Positions 1 to 11,246 of a stretch of DNA of 64,000 nucleotides are shown here, piece after piece; the first letter of the stretch is position 1; the number at the start of each line of letters is the position of its first letter. The notes under the pieces are model-generated. The model was given only the letters and a program-made list of their open reading frames with translations, ran no database searches and had not been told where the DNA came from. This DNA is from Adiantum capillus-veneris (taxonomy: Eukaryota > Streptophyta > Polypodiopsida > Polypodiales > Pteridaceae), in NCBI GenBank assembly GCA_014529385.2, contig CM043968.1, forward strand, positions 127,493,018 to 127,557,017, read 5' to 3'. Position numbers and translations under genes: made by a program.

Positions 1-891
1 TCTTGAGAAGGAGAGAGAGAGAGTCTTCTTGCTTCACACATGAGATTATGTGTGTGTGTGTGTGTGTGTGTGTGATAATGCCTTGCCAAAATCAGCCCCC
101 TCTCTCTCTTGGTCAACCCCTCTTGCAAAATATTCATGCTGGCATCTCATTGGACCCTGCAAAGCTTAGCCAAGCATTATTAATAAGCATAAGTGATAGC
201 ATTGTGACATGTATCCCCCTTTCCCCTTTTGTGAGAGCTTTAGGTAATTAATAATGCAACTAAACTCTCATTGTACCCCTTTGTCTTCTGGCCAATAGGA
301 ATCAGGCGAGCCATTGGGCTGTTGAATGCTCATTGGACCCCTTGGGAGACTGTCCAATAGTCTTATAGAGAGCTTAATTCTTATTGGTTCTTTTATCAAG
401 TGTTTTTAAATGAATTAAACTAGATTTACTCTAGCCTAATTTCTCATTGGTCCACCTCTATGGCCATCCAATAGGATTTGAGTGCACCTTGTGGGCAATT
501 GTCCTAAGGTGCTGACATGTGTCCATTATGCCCTTTGTGTAAAGGGAAGCCTTTGAGTGTGTGTGTGTCTATGTGTGTGTTCTCTCACAAGCCTCTCTCT
601 CTTCCCCTCCTCTTTAGGAGTCATGAAAGACTTTTTGGTCATCAGTAGACCATCCAATTTTCCCTAGGGTTGGACCATTGGACATAACCTTTGAATTTCG
701 GAACCTTAGCACTTAAGCCCATTGTTGCATATTTCACTTTTGCAGATGGCCCCCCTTTGGATTCCTTTTGTGGCCGGTCTGCCAACTTAAGCAATATTCT
801 AGCTTTTTCTCCCCTTGTACTTCCTCATATTAAATGATCAGTTTAAAATGAGAAAATCATTTAGGAGAATTAGATATTAGTTATTATGACA
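1..891 (-). repeat. Dispersed repeat X, copy 1 (candidate 3' LTR of the first chromovirus)
   Basis: About 0.9 kb that recurs at 50160-51131 and 52044-52930 in the same orientation, with many small substitutions and indels. It starts outside the window. Its right edge at about 889-891 coincides with the edge of copy 2. Immediately outside, on the minus strand, lies a purine run (AAGAGAGAGGTAA) followed by TGTCATAATAAC, which is the arrangement of a polypurine tract abutting a 3' LTR. I therefore infer an LTR, but the other end is not visible. It holds GT microsatellites at about 49-74 and 557-580. Confidence 0.5.
149..681. promoter_or_regulatory. Cluster of CCAAT/ATTGG boxes in repeat X
   Basis: CCAAT or its complement occurs at 149, 292, 313, 332, 354, 383, 446, 468, 654 and 677. 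Eight of these lie within 324 bp, where about one would be expected by chance. Most are also present in the copies at 50160 and 52044. CCAAT is the NF-Y binding core, so an LTR enhancer is possible; that role is inference. Confidence 0.4.
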
Positions 892-1284
892 TTACCTCTC
901 TCTTGAAATCATAGTCGTCTTGGACTATGGGGTAGAGAAGATAATGCCTATTCATTAGTCCTTTTCCTAGCGGGTAGAGGATCCCTATCTTACCCTACGG
1001 CATCGTTCCAGAATGGATGACTAATCCATTTGGCACTTGAGAGCCTAAGGTGCCGTAAGCATGTTTGCACATGAGTCCTATCAATCTTCCATAGTAGAGT
1101 GACAAGCTCTACTTGGTGTTTGGAAGACGTCGTCTCCACAAACTTGATTCTAAGCATGCATACTACTTAACATTTGTGCACAAAATAGAAAAAGAGAGTC
1201 TCATAAGACAAAAACTTTGTTCATTTTAAACATTTGTATGTTTTCTTACTCTAGGGAAGCATTGTAAGCATTGACAAGGTTAAG

Positions 1285-2167
1285 GTTATCCTTTGATTGT
1301 ATGCCTTGCATCCATCTAGCATCTTCAAAAGGATAATTCTTAAACTTAATAAGATACCATCAGATAATCTTACTGCCTCTTAATACCTTGTCTTCATGTC
1401 GGAGAATGGACTCGGGCTGCAAAACCTCTTCTTGGTCCTCAATCTTCGATGGGTCTTCAATAGTTGGTTCTTGAGGTGGCTCTCCTTTGTAAGGCTTTAG
1501 TAGACTCACATGGAAAGCATTGTGTATGAGCCAATGGCTGGGCAACTTGAGTTGATAAGCCATTTCATTGAATCTGGAAGGGACCATAATACCTTTTTGC
1601 TAACTTAGCATAGTACTTTTGGTGTCCCGTAGGATTCTTGCCGGTGGTGTGCCTTAATAGAGCCTTGGGAAATTTAAGTAAGACCCAATCATTTTCTTTA
1701 AGGCTTGGGCTCTTTTGTGCTTATCAGCAGCAGCCTTTTGCCTTTGCTATAAGATAGAGATAGCATCCTTAATCTTCTGGAAAGATTCTTGTAGATCTCG
1801 GCTATACTCATCTGTAGTGAAGATCTTCCGGTGTACCTTAAGTAGTAGAGGACTTTTTTATCTCCCCTCAATTACCTTGAAAGGTGCTTTTCCGGTGGAA
1901 GTATGTACAGTGTCATTGTAGGCATACTCCACTAAGGGTAATTACTTCTCCCATTGGGATCTTTGATCTACTTTCGTTACATAGGCTTTTAGTAGATCAA
2001 GAATTTTTAGGTTAGCTATTTCACTTTGGCCATCCATTTGCGGATAATAGGCCAAGAGAAGTTTAGCCTTGTCCCTAAATTCTCAAAGAGAGCCTTCCAA
2101 AAATTACTGGTCATTCTAGGATCTCTATCCGACGCTATGGACATTGGCAAGCCATGGTATTTGAAGA
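1285..2167 (-). pseudogene. Integrase C-terminal part and chromodomain (broken)
   Basis: Several minus-strand frames together read as the end of a chromoviral integrase. A coiled stretch (SRDLQESFQKIKDAISILQQ) is followed by QKYYAKLAKRYYGPFQI, which is the typical small barrel at the integrase C-terminus. Next comes LPSHWLIHNAFHVSLLKPYK and finally a chromodomain-like segment with YPFEDARWM. Stops and frame changes interrupt it near 1590 and 1360. Such chromodomains tether integrase to chromatin. It cannot be functional as written. Confidence 0.8.
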
Positions 2168-2220
2168 TTTGTGATATGAAGAGGGTTGCCATTTGATGGC
2201 AACCCTCTTCATATCACAAA
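2168..2220. repeat. Perfect 24-bp palindrome (snap-back insertion) inside integrase
   Basis: Positions 2168-2191 and 2197-2220 are exact reverse complements, separated by five bases. One arm is the expected integrase sequence (MATLFISQIF in frame). The other arm is an inverted copy of it inserted next to it, which breaks the frame after the residues KKSIKAHQ. Confidence 0.9.
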
Positions 2221-2838
2221 TATTTGATGGGCTTTGATAGACTTTTTGACAGGTATAAAATGAGCTTGTTTGCTGAACCTGTCTACTATTGTCCATATTC
2301 CCGTATTCCCATGGATAGACTTAGGCAATCCAAAGATAAAATCCATGGATATGCTCTCCCATGGTAAATAAGGGATTGGCAAAGGTTGAAGCAATCCAGG
2401 TTGCTTCCCTCTATCAAACTTCATCTTTTGGCATACCACACATTTAGAAACATACTCTTGTATGTTTGCATTCATGGTAGGCCAATAGAAATATGTTTCA
2501 ATCCCTTTTAGGGTAGACTGAATCCCTCTATGCCCTGCATAAGGAGGAGCATGATATTCATACATTACTTTCTCACGGAGTGAATTAGTAACGCATAGGC
2601 TATTGCCATAGAGAAGATAACCATCTTGTATGGTAAATGGTTCCTCTTTCTTCCCTAGTGCAAGGGATGAAATCACATGTCTAAAATCGGGATCAATAGC
2701 ATACTCATCTATTATAAAAGGTAGATTATTGTGAGTTGCTATGGAAATTGCATTCACTCTTGGACATCTTGAGAGCGCAGTGGCTACTTGATTATGCTTG
2801 CCACAACAATGTGAGCAATATGAAAATGAAATTGCCAA
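2221..2838 (-). pseudogene. Integrase zinc-binding and core N-terminal part
   Basis: About 200 codons are open on the minus strand. They contain the H-H-C-C zinc-binding module (H in YEYHAPPYAGHRGI, then CVVC in KCVVCQKMK) and the start of the DDE catalytic core (first Asp in SMDFIFGLPKS), followed by WTIVDRFSKQAHFIPVKKS. This is the strand-transfer enzyme of the chromovirus. The frame ends at the palindromic insertion described separately, so the remaining catalytic residues are disconnected. Confidence 0.85.
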
Positions 2839-4085
2839 AGAAAATTTGCCTACCTCATTTGTTTGTCGAAGAGCTTGGTCTGCATCATGAAGTACTTAAG
2901 GCTTTGGTGATCCCTTCGCAGAATGAAAGGAGTCCCCAGTGAATAGTGCTTCCATGAGTCTAAGGCATGTAGAACTGCGAGGAGTTCCTTTTCATATATG
3001 CCCGAAGCTTGCTCAATAGGGTCAAGCCTTCGACTTTGATAGGCTATGGCATGCCCTTCTTCGAGAAAAACAGCTCCAAGGCAATCACTTCAAGTGTCAC
3101 ATTGGACCTCAAATGGCTTTGAGAGATCTGACAGTGTAAGCACAGGTTGAGGGATAAACTTTTCTTTAAGATTTTCGAAAGCATTGTTCTCCTTGATAGA
3201 CTATGTATACCTAACATTTTTCGTTGTTAGGTCATTTAATGGTCATACTATTAGTGAGAAATTTTCTATGAAGCGTCTATAGTATGCACACATACCTATA
3301 AAGCTTCTTAGTTCATGAAGATTCCTTGGATTAGGCCATCGTTTTATTACCTCTAGCTTTGATGGATCCATTTGGGTGCCATCTTGACCTAAATACTGAA
3401 TCTCTTGTAAGAAAAACTCACTTTTCTTTCAATTAACATAAAGTTTATTCTCTCGTAAGATTTGAAATATTACCTGGAGGTGTTGCTTGTGTTCGTCTAG
3501 TGAATTAGAGTAGATGATGATATTATCAAATAAAACTCCAGTACAGGTTTGATGAGGCCTGGATAGATTCTCCATCAAGCGGTTGAATGTGGCTGGTGCA
3601 TTGGTCAAACCAAAAGGCATGACAATGTATTTGTAAAGACCAAATGTAGTGCAAAATGCAGTCTTTACTATGTCTTGATCAACTATCTTTATTTGATGGT
3701 AGCCACTTTTTAGGTCAATCCTACTGAAGTAGGTGGAGTACCCTTGTAGCTTATCAAATAGGTCTTCTACCTGTGGAATGAGAAACCTATTTTTGATAGT
3801 GATCCTCGACACACATACGATATGTGCCGTATTTCTTTTGCACTAATAACACGGGTGAGCAAAATGGAGATGAGCTAGGCCTAACCATGCCCTTCTCAAC
3901 TAACTCATGCACTTGCCACATAATCTCCTCTTGTTGAGCTTGAGAAACTCTATAAGGAGGTTTATTAGGCGGTGAACTTCCTGGAAGAATTTCAATTGCG
4001 TGGTCATCATTGCCTCATTTAGGAGGTAGTTCACAAGGGATGTCGTCAATAAAAACATCTTGAAATCCCTTGAGAAAATTGGACC
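2839..4085 (-). pseudogene. Reverse transcriptase and RNase H (broken)
   Basis: The lower part (about 2840-3200) reads as RNase H in broken frames, with GHAIAYQSRRLDPIEQA and YEKELLAVLHALDSWKHY. The part at 3429-3812 is an open reverse-transcriptase segment with FSRIDLKSGYHQI, TAFCTTFGLYKYIVMPFGLTNAPATF and the active-site box. That box reads FDN rather than the family's FDD, so a catalytic aspartate appears lost. Frameshifts lie around 3425 and 3815. The domain order confirms Ty3/gypsy. The enzyme is non-functional. Confidence 0.85.
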
Positions 4086-4088
4086 GCT

Positions 4089-4600
4089 CTAATTCTTTAT
4101 ATTTTGTTTTGCTAAAGCATTAGGTTCATTTTGAGAATCATTAACAAAAATCATGTACAAGGAAATAGAGCTCTTCATTGACTTATTGAAAGCTTGCTTA
4201 TGTAGAATGGGCATGGTGTTACCCATCTCCTTGGCATCTATGTACATATCTTTTTTCCTGTACTTAGAGTAGATTTTCTTTTCAAGGAATTTAACATTGG
4301 TAGCCATGCGATCAAACCATGGTGCCCCTAAAATTACATCCTCATGTTTGAGATGAGAGATAATAAATTCCTCTTTGTCCACATAGATTTGGACATAAGC
4401 CTCAATTTTCCAATTAAGGGAGTGACTGAAGCTTCTTGCCCCTTGAAAGCACCATCTGCAAGTAGTACATCTCCCATCTCATAGGCTTGGATGCCTAGCT
4501 TGGTGGACAACTCTATGGATATGAAATTGTGAGTAGAACTAGGGTCAAAGAGAATAAAAGCATCATGTTCTCTTACCTTTCCCCAAGCATGGCATAGAGG
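4089..4600 (-). pseudogene. Retrotransposon aspartic protease region
   Basis: The minus strand encodes DPSSTHNFIS, the retropepsin active-site region (normally D-S/T-G; here altered), in the segment around 4510-4560. A frame change leads to HEDVILGAPWFDRMATN, matching the conserved late LG.PW motif of these proteases. The enzyme would cleave the gag-pol polyprotein. It is broken into at least two frames. Confidence 0.65.
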
Positions 4601-6035
4601 AGATCCTTTGTGGTGAGAGATTCCTCTTCTTGGATTTTGACCAAGGTAGCTCTAGGAGGCTCATGGCGGGTGTTCTTTTGGGGGCAAGCGCGGTACGCAT
4701 GCCCTTGCTTTTCACACTTGAAACAATGGTTATCCTTGCAATAACATTCAAGATCTTCAGGAGAGAGTTTGTTTTTGCCTTTGTAAACTCCCTTCTCCTT
4801 AGCTTTGTTGTTATTGGAATTTCCCTTAGGAGACTTTTGGACATTTTCCTTCCCCTTAGGCTCATTTGAATCCTTGTTTCTTAAGATTTCTCTTAGCCCC
4901 TATTTGGAAATTGATTCATGAAGCCACCATAGTATGGTGTATGACCGCATATATGGTGCGTGGCCTTACTCCACCATTTCTTCAGTTAAGCCCACACAAT
5001 ATTTGATGTTTTTGCTCTCCAAAATCCATCTTTTTGTAGACAACGGCTTTGAGATGTAAGTCCCAAAACTTGTCTACATATTTATGAATGGATTTGTAGG
5101 GAGAGAGCTTCAAGCTTCACCATTCGCTGAGTACTTTGTCTTTGGCATTGGTGGCCAAAAACTGCTTCATAATGAAAGCTCTTAAAGCTTTCCATGTTCG
5201 TGGGGCTTCACCATTTGCCTGTAGGCTAGACCACCATTGCCTGGCAGACTTTTGAAAATGCATAGGTACATGGTGTAGCTTAGAGGACTCTGTGAAGCCC
5301 TCATCTCCAAAAGCCATATCAAATTGTTGTTTAAAACCCAAGACTTTGTCCGTAGCACCAAAGGTGCCATCGTAGGTAAGGAAAGAGATACTCTTTTCTC
5401 CCTCTTTGAATTTCTTGAGCTTGGACGATCTCTTCCACGCGGCCTCTTCTTTTTGATGGTTGAAAAGTTGGACCATCGCCGATGAAGAATTTGAGGAAGA
5501 TGGAGAAGAGGGTGACCTCTTTGTCTCCTTTTTCTTGCCTTGGTCCTCTTTGTCCGCACCATCACTTTCTTCATAAGAGGAAGAGGATGAAGAAGATGGA
5601 GAAGAGGGTGACCTCTTTCTCACCTTTTTCTTCTCTTGTTTTTTGTCATCCCTCTTTGAATTATGGAGTGGAGAAGTGTGGAATGGTCTTCTCCGTTTAG
5701 GAGGTGATGGAGAGCGTTTTTCCCACTGTCTTTGTGGAGCTACCTCCGCTGAGGTGGTAGGAGACACTTCTTTCTCGTTCTTTTGGTAGGAGACCCACAA
5801 TACCAAATTTACAACCATCATTGTAATCTCTAATAAGTTCCCCAATCTTTGCCTATGCGTGCATTGTTTAGTAGCTTTGCAAACTCTTTCTTCTCATCTA
5901 GATCCTTGGTGTTGTCATTCTTAAGGACAACTAGAACTTTATTAGCTACTCTATGTAAAATATCTTGGGATTGATTGCCATGTTGTTGTATGAGGTTCAG
6001 AAGAGCTTCCTGCTCGTGTATCCCCTGAGTGGGGG
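4600..6035 (-). pseudogene. Gag with CCHC zinc knuckle (broken)
   Basis: An open segment at 5117-5845 contains a charged Ser/Lys-rich linker and then the retrotransposon gag core, with residues such as FLTYDGTFGATDKV, QFDMAFGDEGF and ARQWWSSLQ. Further towards the 3' end, at about 4690-4740, the nucleocapsid zinc knuckle CFKCEKQGHAYRAC has perfect C-X2-C-X4-H-X4-C spacing. An upstream segment (about 5830-6035, LLNLIQQHGNQ) adds the N-terminal part but ends in a stop. Two near-identical Ser/Arg-Ser tracts reflect a local 93-bp duplication around 5490-5640. Confidence 0.8.
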
Positions 6036-6045
6036 GGCCTTAGTC

Positions 6046-6208
6046 ATGTGATACACTTATGTATCACCAAGGCTGACAAGGTATAATGGGGGGAGGGATT
6101 ATGGATCCCACCCTCGGACACGTGGCAAAAGGAGAATCCTCTAGCCAGTGTTTCCTGCACCAGCCAACTATGCAAGACACATAGAGAAAGAAGTTTCTTT
6201 GCATGCAA

Positions 6209-6209
<1 letters not shown>
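6046..6209. other. Unannotated spacer
   Basis: No coding potential or repeat homology is visible between the truncated gag and the microsatellite. Confidence 0.5.

Positions 6210-6270
<61 letters not shown>
6210..6270. repeat. (AG)n microsatellite
   Basis: About 30 uninterrupted AG units lie directly left of the MITE-like element. Confidence 0.97.
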
Positions 6271-6272
<2 letters not shown>

Positions 6273-6290
6273 CATATAGATTAAGGGAAA

Positions 6291-6711
6291 ATTACCAAAA
6301 TACACCTCTGATTTATGAGAATTCCCAAAACACCCCCAATATTTGTCACAAATTCCCAAAATGCCCTTCAATTTTTCCAAAATTCCCAAAATACCCCTGG
6401 TTGTGAGATTAAATTTCTTGAAAGATGAAAAAATTTGTAGCTTTTCATAAGAAGACTGACTGTCTATCAATACAAGATGCTAAAACTAGAATTTGGGTAT
6501 GTTACGTAAGCTTTGGGGATGAATTTCTTCACGGTTATTAGACATAATTGCCCCTTTGCAAGGTAATTTGTGACAAATTACATGCTAAGCACTCCAAAAC
6601 AGATCTCATTGTTACAAAGGAATAAAGATTAGAAAATCTTGAACAATCCAACCAAAATAGATACAAGGGTATTTTGGAAATTTCCACAAATTAGAGGGGT
6701 ATTTTGGTAAT
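6291..6711. mobile_element. MITE-like element with long imperfect terminal inverted repeats
   Basis: The left end (ATTACCAAAATACACCTCT, from 6291) is repeated inverted at the right end (AGAGGGGTATTTTGGTAAT, to 6711). The pairing continues inward for about 50 bp with substitutions. Inside the left arm the motif AATTCCCAAAA recurs about every 30 bp. At 421 bp with no coding sequence it resembles a non-autonomous DNA transposon. A clear target-site duplication is not visible, so the family is not assigned. Confidence 0.6.
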
Positions 6712-7399
6712 GTTCTTTAAAAAATATATTGCAGCTAGTAGAGGTTACCCATTTTTGGAGAAAGAAAGATGAAGAGAATCAAATGCAGATTCTTTCTGCA
6801 TGCATGCAATGGGAAAAAAAAATGAAGATGAATTTGGAGGGTAGATGGGGTGACGGCGATAGCGTTCGTTGCTGGCAAGGCAAGGCAGGGCGAAGGAGCA
6901 CAAGGGCATGGTGCTTGCAAGAGGGCGCCTCCACCTAGCCTACATCCAACTCATATGTAGTTGTGCTTGACACTAGACAATGCATGCTGAAATTGTTTTT
7001 TTTTGTATTCCAAGCTAGGCGAATTGGATACCAATATGGTGCTGGCATCATGGATAGCATGGGCTGCTCAATGTTAAAAAATATGACGTTTATGGTTTGA
7101 ACCCATCATTACTCTAGGTTTTGATATTTCTTGTGACGAGTGTAAGGAGCCTTGAAGGCATCTTCCAAGATTCAAGCCAATTGAATTACAAACCTGCCAA
7201 CAACTAGTTTGTAATGCGTGGCCGCCCGCCACCAAAAAGTGACGGACAAGCATGTTTTCATAGCCTAAGTCTGAAGAGTTTGAGGGTGGGAAAACGGTAG
7301 GTAGCAATATGCGAACTGAAGATAGGGAGAGGGTTTGACCCTACTTGTTGCTCCCTTTCTGGCGATGGAAGCAGAAGGGTAACTGAAGGGAATTGTCCC
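6712..7399. other. Intergenic, no recognisable feature
   Basis: Short frames on both strands have no recognisable motif. Nothing supports a gene here. Confidence 0.5.
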
Positions 7400-7626
7400 T
7401 GTTGGAATTAGGGTTGTAGAGAAACGCACACAGCTTGGAGAAGACGAAGGAAGCTCAAGGCACACAATAGAGAGAGTGTTACTTAGTGTGCAATGGAAAG
7501 ATAGATAGCCCTAGAGTGATGGGCGTATATACAATGCACGGGGGGAAAAACCTCCTAAAGAGGGAAAAAATGCCCCGGCGGTCCTAGTGTGTTCACACAC
7601 ATCACTACCACATGTATATGGTAACA
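7400..7626 (-). repeat. 3' LTR of the truncated copia
   Basis: The 227-bp segment is TGTTAC...CCAACA on the minus strand. It is preceded on that strand by a polypurine tract (CTCCAGGGGGAATT, 7627-7640) and lies 75 bp beyond the RNase H end. The boundaries rest on the TG/CA ends and the tract, because no second LTR is available for comparison. Confidence 0.7.
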
Positions 7627-7701
7627 AATTCCCCCTGGAGTGATGCGGTGAACGAAAGCTGGCACATGAGTAAAGGGAAGTGCCATGCCCTAAGGACATG
7701 A

Positions 7702-9436
7702 TCAGTCCACAAAGGGGAGTAATCCCAAAGCTTTGCGAAAAGCTTCAAGCTTCTCACGAGATAATGCCTTTGTGAAACGATCTGCAAGGTTGTCCTGTGT
7801 TGGCACATAAGCCAAGATGATCTCTCCTGCTGAGAGACTCTCCCTAACATGGTGGTAATGCACCTCAATGTGCTTTGTGCGAGCATGAAAAACGGGGTTC
7901 CTCGCAACTGCCAATGCACTCTGATTGTCAGTGTAGATAGTGTTGGCAGTGTCCTGTCCAACACCCAAATCATCCATAAGGCGTCTGAGCCATACACACT
8001 CAACCGTAGTTGTGAAGACTGCCCCGTACTCAGTCTCACAACTCGAAGTGGCCACTGTAGGTTGCTTCTTGCTCAACCATGATATACATGAACTGCCAAG
8101 CATGAAACAAAAACCACTTGTGGACACTCGCGTGTCAAAACAACCAGCTCAATCTGATTCCGAAAAAGCATGTAAGTCTGGCGGCAATGATCCCCCCTTG
8201 GGATAAAACAAGCCAAGATGTAAAGTGACACTAAGGTAGCGGAAAATCCTCTTGACAGCCTGCCAATGCTTAGACCTTGGGCTATGTATAAATCTACTGA
8301 CCTGTGAGACTGCAAACTGAGTATCCGGCCTTGTGTTGCATACATAAATGAGGCAGCCAACAACATTTTGATAAAGAGTGACATTAGCAGGATCACCAGC
8401 ATTATGTAGAATCAACTTCAAACTTTTTTCCATGGGAGTGGCAATAGGTTTGCAATCCTCAAGTCCAAACTTACATAGAAATGTCTCTATGTAAATTTTC
8501 TGACACAAGGCAATACCACCATCACATAGCTTAAACTGTATGCCCAAGTAATGATGCAACAGCCCCAAATCTTTCATCTTGAAAGTAGCATTCAAATCAG
8601 CCTTAAATTCAGCAATATGTCTCTCATTTGGTCCAGTGATCAGCAAATCATCGACAGAAAGAACCACAATGAGAAGTACATCACCCTCACGCTTTACATA
8701 CAATGTGCTTTCTGTTGGACTGTTATGAAAGCCTCGTTTAACCAAATGAGTGTCAACTTTCTCATACCAAGCATGACGAGATTGCTTCAACCCATACAAA
8801 GACTTCTTACATATGCACACTTTGTCCTCTTGTCGTTTTATGACAAAATCACGAGGCTGTGTTACATAAACTTCCTCAAATATGTCACCATTCAAGAAAG
8901 CAGTAACAATGTCTGATTGATGTACATCCCAACCAAAATGAGTTGCCAATGCACATAGAAAACGCAAAGTAGTCATACGAAAAGTGGGAGCAAAAGTCTC
9001 TTCATAATCTATGCCTTTTTGTTGTGCATAACCCTTTGCAACAAGTCGAGCCTTATGGCGATCGATCTCACCATCCGGCTTGTGTTTCAACTTGTAAACC
9101 CACTTTGTACCAATGGCCTTTTTGCCAGGAGGCAAATGACATAAACTCCATGTGTCATTTTCTATAAGTGCATCATATTCTAATTGTATGGCAGCCATCC
9201 AATTTTTTGAATTCTGTGCTTCGTCAAAAGATAGAGGCTCCTCAACATCATGTAAGCTAGACACAGCCAAAGCATAACAATATGATGCATAAGATGCATG
9301 GCGAGAGCCTGAATGAGTACGACTAGACAAAGGTGCATCCAATTTACTATCATGCAAAGTGTGCACCAGCCATTTTGGCAGACCTCTAGCTTGATCATTT
9401 TCAGCCCTTTCCTCATCAAGTACATCATGTACATCT
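7702..9436 (-). pseudogene. Copia reverse transcriptase and RNase H
   Basis: 8149-9366 is open for about 400 codons and contains the copia RT signature: GTKWVYKLKHKPDGEIDRHK, KARLVAKGYAQQKGIDYEET, SDIVTAFLNGDIFEEVYV, KSLYGLKQSRHAWYEK. The catalytic box reads SVDD instead of YVDD. RNase H follows in a different frame (7702-8127), with CETEYGAV, TDNQSALAVARNPVFHARTK and HIEVHYHHVRE. A frameshift near 8130-8150 separates the two. The final motif, LADRFTKALSREKLEAFRKALGL, is the normal copia C-terminus. The enzyme is inactive as a single polyprotein. Confidence 0.9.
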
Positions 9437-9509
9437 ACATCAGTAATAATAGGCTAATCTGTAACATTTTCAGAAACCCCCATAGGCTGTACATTTGCCT
9501 CATTGGAAC

Positions 9510-10363
9510 TTACATTCGTATTTCCACCACTAAAAAGAGGCAAAAGTTGTCATAAATGTCCTGTGAGCTTACATTACTGTCTCTAGTACATGACAACAAG
9601 GGTTGAACAGAATCTTCCACAAACACTACATGTCGTGAAACCAAAATAAGTTTTGTTTGCAGATGATACAACCTATAACCGTTGCTTTCAGCATTATAAC
9701 AAAAAAAAATACATTTGACAGTCTTATCATCCAATTTTCTGCGTTGTGTTTGTGGCACCAAAGCATATGCCAAACAACCAAAAACATGCATGTGCTCAAT
9801 CGAAGGCTTTCTATCATGCCATGCTTCATATGGAGTAATAGACTGCAAAGCTTTTATAGGACACCTGTTAAGTACATAAGTGGCACACATGATGGCCTCA
9901 AGCCAAAAAGAATGCGGCAAAGCTTGACTTTTGACCATACATCATGCCATTTCCGTCAGTGACCTATTTTTCCTCTGAGCAACACCATTTGTTGAGATGT
10001 ATAAGGCAATGTATATTGGCGTTTTATCCCACAACTAGCTAGAAATGCATTAGATTCATGAGACATAGACCGCCCCCCTCGATCGGAACGGAGGGTGCCC
10101 ATAGTACATTTCGAGACATTTTCAGCCATAGCCAAAAAAATTTTGAAGCACATAAAAACTTCGGACTTCGCTTTAAGAAGAAATACCCATGCACGCTTGG
10201 AGTAATCATCAATGAAAGTCAGGAAGTAAAGGTAATTGCCCAAGGACGGAGTTTGCATGGGCCCACAAATATCACTATGCACAAGCTGCAACCTGCATCT
10301 TACCCAAAATACAGCCTTTACAAACATCTTTGACACGTGCTTCAAGAGGCGGCAAAGAAGCAA
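9510..10363 (-). pseudogene. Copia integrase (broken)
   Basis: Two frames on the minus strand carry the copia integrase core. The first has LVHSDICGPMQTPSLGNYLYF with FIDDYSKRAWVFLLK and then LRSDRGG (second catalytic Asp). After a frame change near 9950 the second has SFWLEAIMCATYVLNRCPIK and TPYEAWHDRKPSIEHMHVFG. The region around the third catalytic residue (normally QNG..ER) is where the frame breaks. Confidence 0.85.
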
Positions 10364-11246
10364 CTATATCAGATTTCTGCAAATGCAGCAAATTGGAAAA
10401 ATTCAGATGACCAAAACGTGCATGCCAAAGTTTTGCATCTGAAATAGCCCTTAAATCTGCAACAACATTTGAAAAATTTTGTCCACACTTGTCATACAAA
10501 GTGAGATTATACAGCCCACGACACAAAAGGCCAGATGCAACAATTTCATTACCAAAATTGAGATCATGAACTGTACATCTGTCATCCACAAATTTGACTA
10601 CAAGTCCAAGGCTAGCAAGTGCGGATACAGACAAGAGATTCTTCTTGATCCTAGCTAGGTACATAAAGTGCATCAACAATTGTGAAAGAACTGCCATTTA
10701 CAGTAGTAAGCACAATCTTTCCAACTCCTTGAACTGGATAAGAGGCATTGTTGGCACAAGTGATTGAATTCCCATGAGGGACAAACTCAAGAGAGGTGAA
10801 CAATTCATGATGTGAGGTAATGTGCTTTGTAGAACCACTGTCGAAATACCACACATGTGAAACTGCAGCAACTGACAAGCATGCATCATGGACAACAGGA
10901 TTGTAAGTGCACTCTGCGCTAAAAGCCCATTCTGCATCGACATCAGCAACACAGTCTCCTTTCACTGAAGACTCAACAATGGATGCATTTGTAGTGGAAC
11001 CAGCCTCTTTCTGCTTAGACTCTTTGGCCTTCAACTTAGGACACTGCTTGATCAAGTGATCATTAGCTTTACAATAATGGCAACGCATCTTCTTTTTGCC
11101 CTTATCACCAGAATTGCCAGACGAAGTGCTACCAGAAGAAGCATTGGGAACATAAGTTTTGCCACTCGTAGCAGAACCATAAGAAGTGGCTGCATTGCTG
11201 TTACCACCCTTTCTTTAAGAAGCAATAAAAGCCTGTTCAACTGCAC
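10275..11246 (-). pseudogene. Copia pre-integrase domain, protease and zinc knuckle
   Basis: Reading on the minus strand: a CCHC knuckle, MRCHYCKANDHLIKQC, near 11050-11088; a protease segment with WYFDSGSTKHITSHHELFTS (D-S-G active site); and GAG-pre-integrase sequence LWHARFGHLNFSNLLHLQKS with CKGCILGKM. The two long frames overlap with a shift at about 10650-10700. The order and motifs are standard copia. The polyprotein is interrupted. Confidence 0.88.

Larger units (their letters stand above)
1..6045 (-). mobile_element. Degenerate Ty3/gypsy chromovirus
   Basis: Read on the minus strand, the order is gag (from about 6035), CCHC zinc knuckle, aspartic protease, reverse transcriptase, RNase H, integrase, chromodomain and candidate 3' LTR. 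This is the Ty3/gypsy domain order, and the terminal chromodomain places it among chromoviruses. Every domain is broken by stops or frameshifts. No 5' LTR or primer binding site was found above 6045, so the element is 5'-truncated. The stretch 892-1280 is its 3' untranslated region and shows no other feature. Confidence 0.85.

Noticed and set aside
5182-5574. Second long minus-strand frame overlapping gag
   Set aside because: It is out of frame with the recognisable gag core, and its Arg/Ser richness mirrors the low-complexity gag linker.
6168-6470. Open frames through the GA tract near 6200
   Set aside because: The frame is produced by the dinucleotide repeat (poly Arg-Glu or Leu-Ser) and has no coding support.
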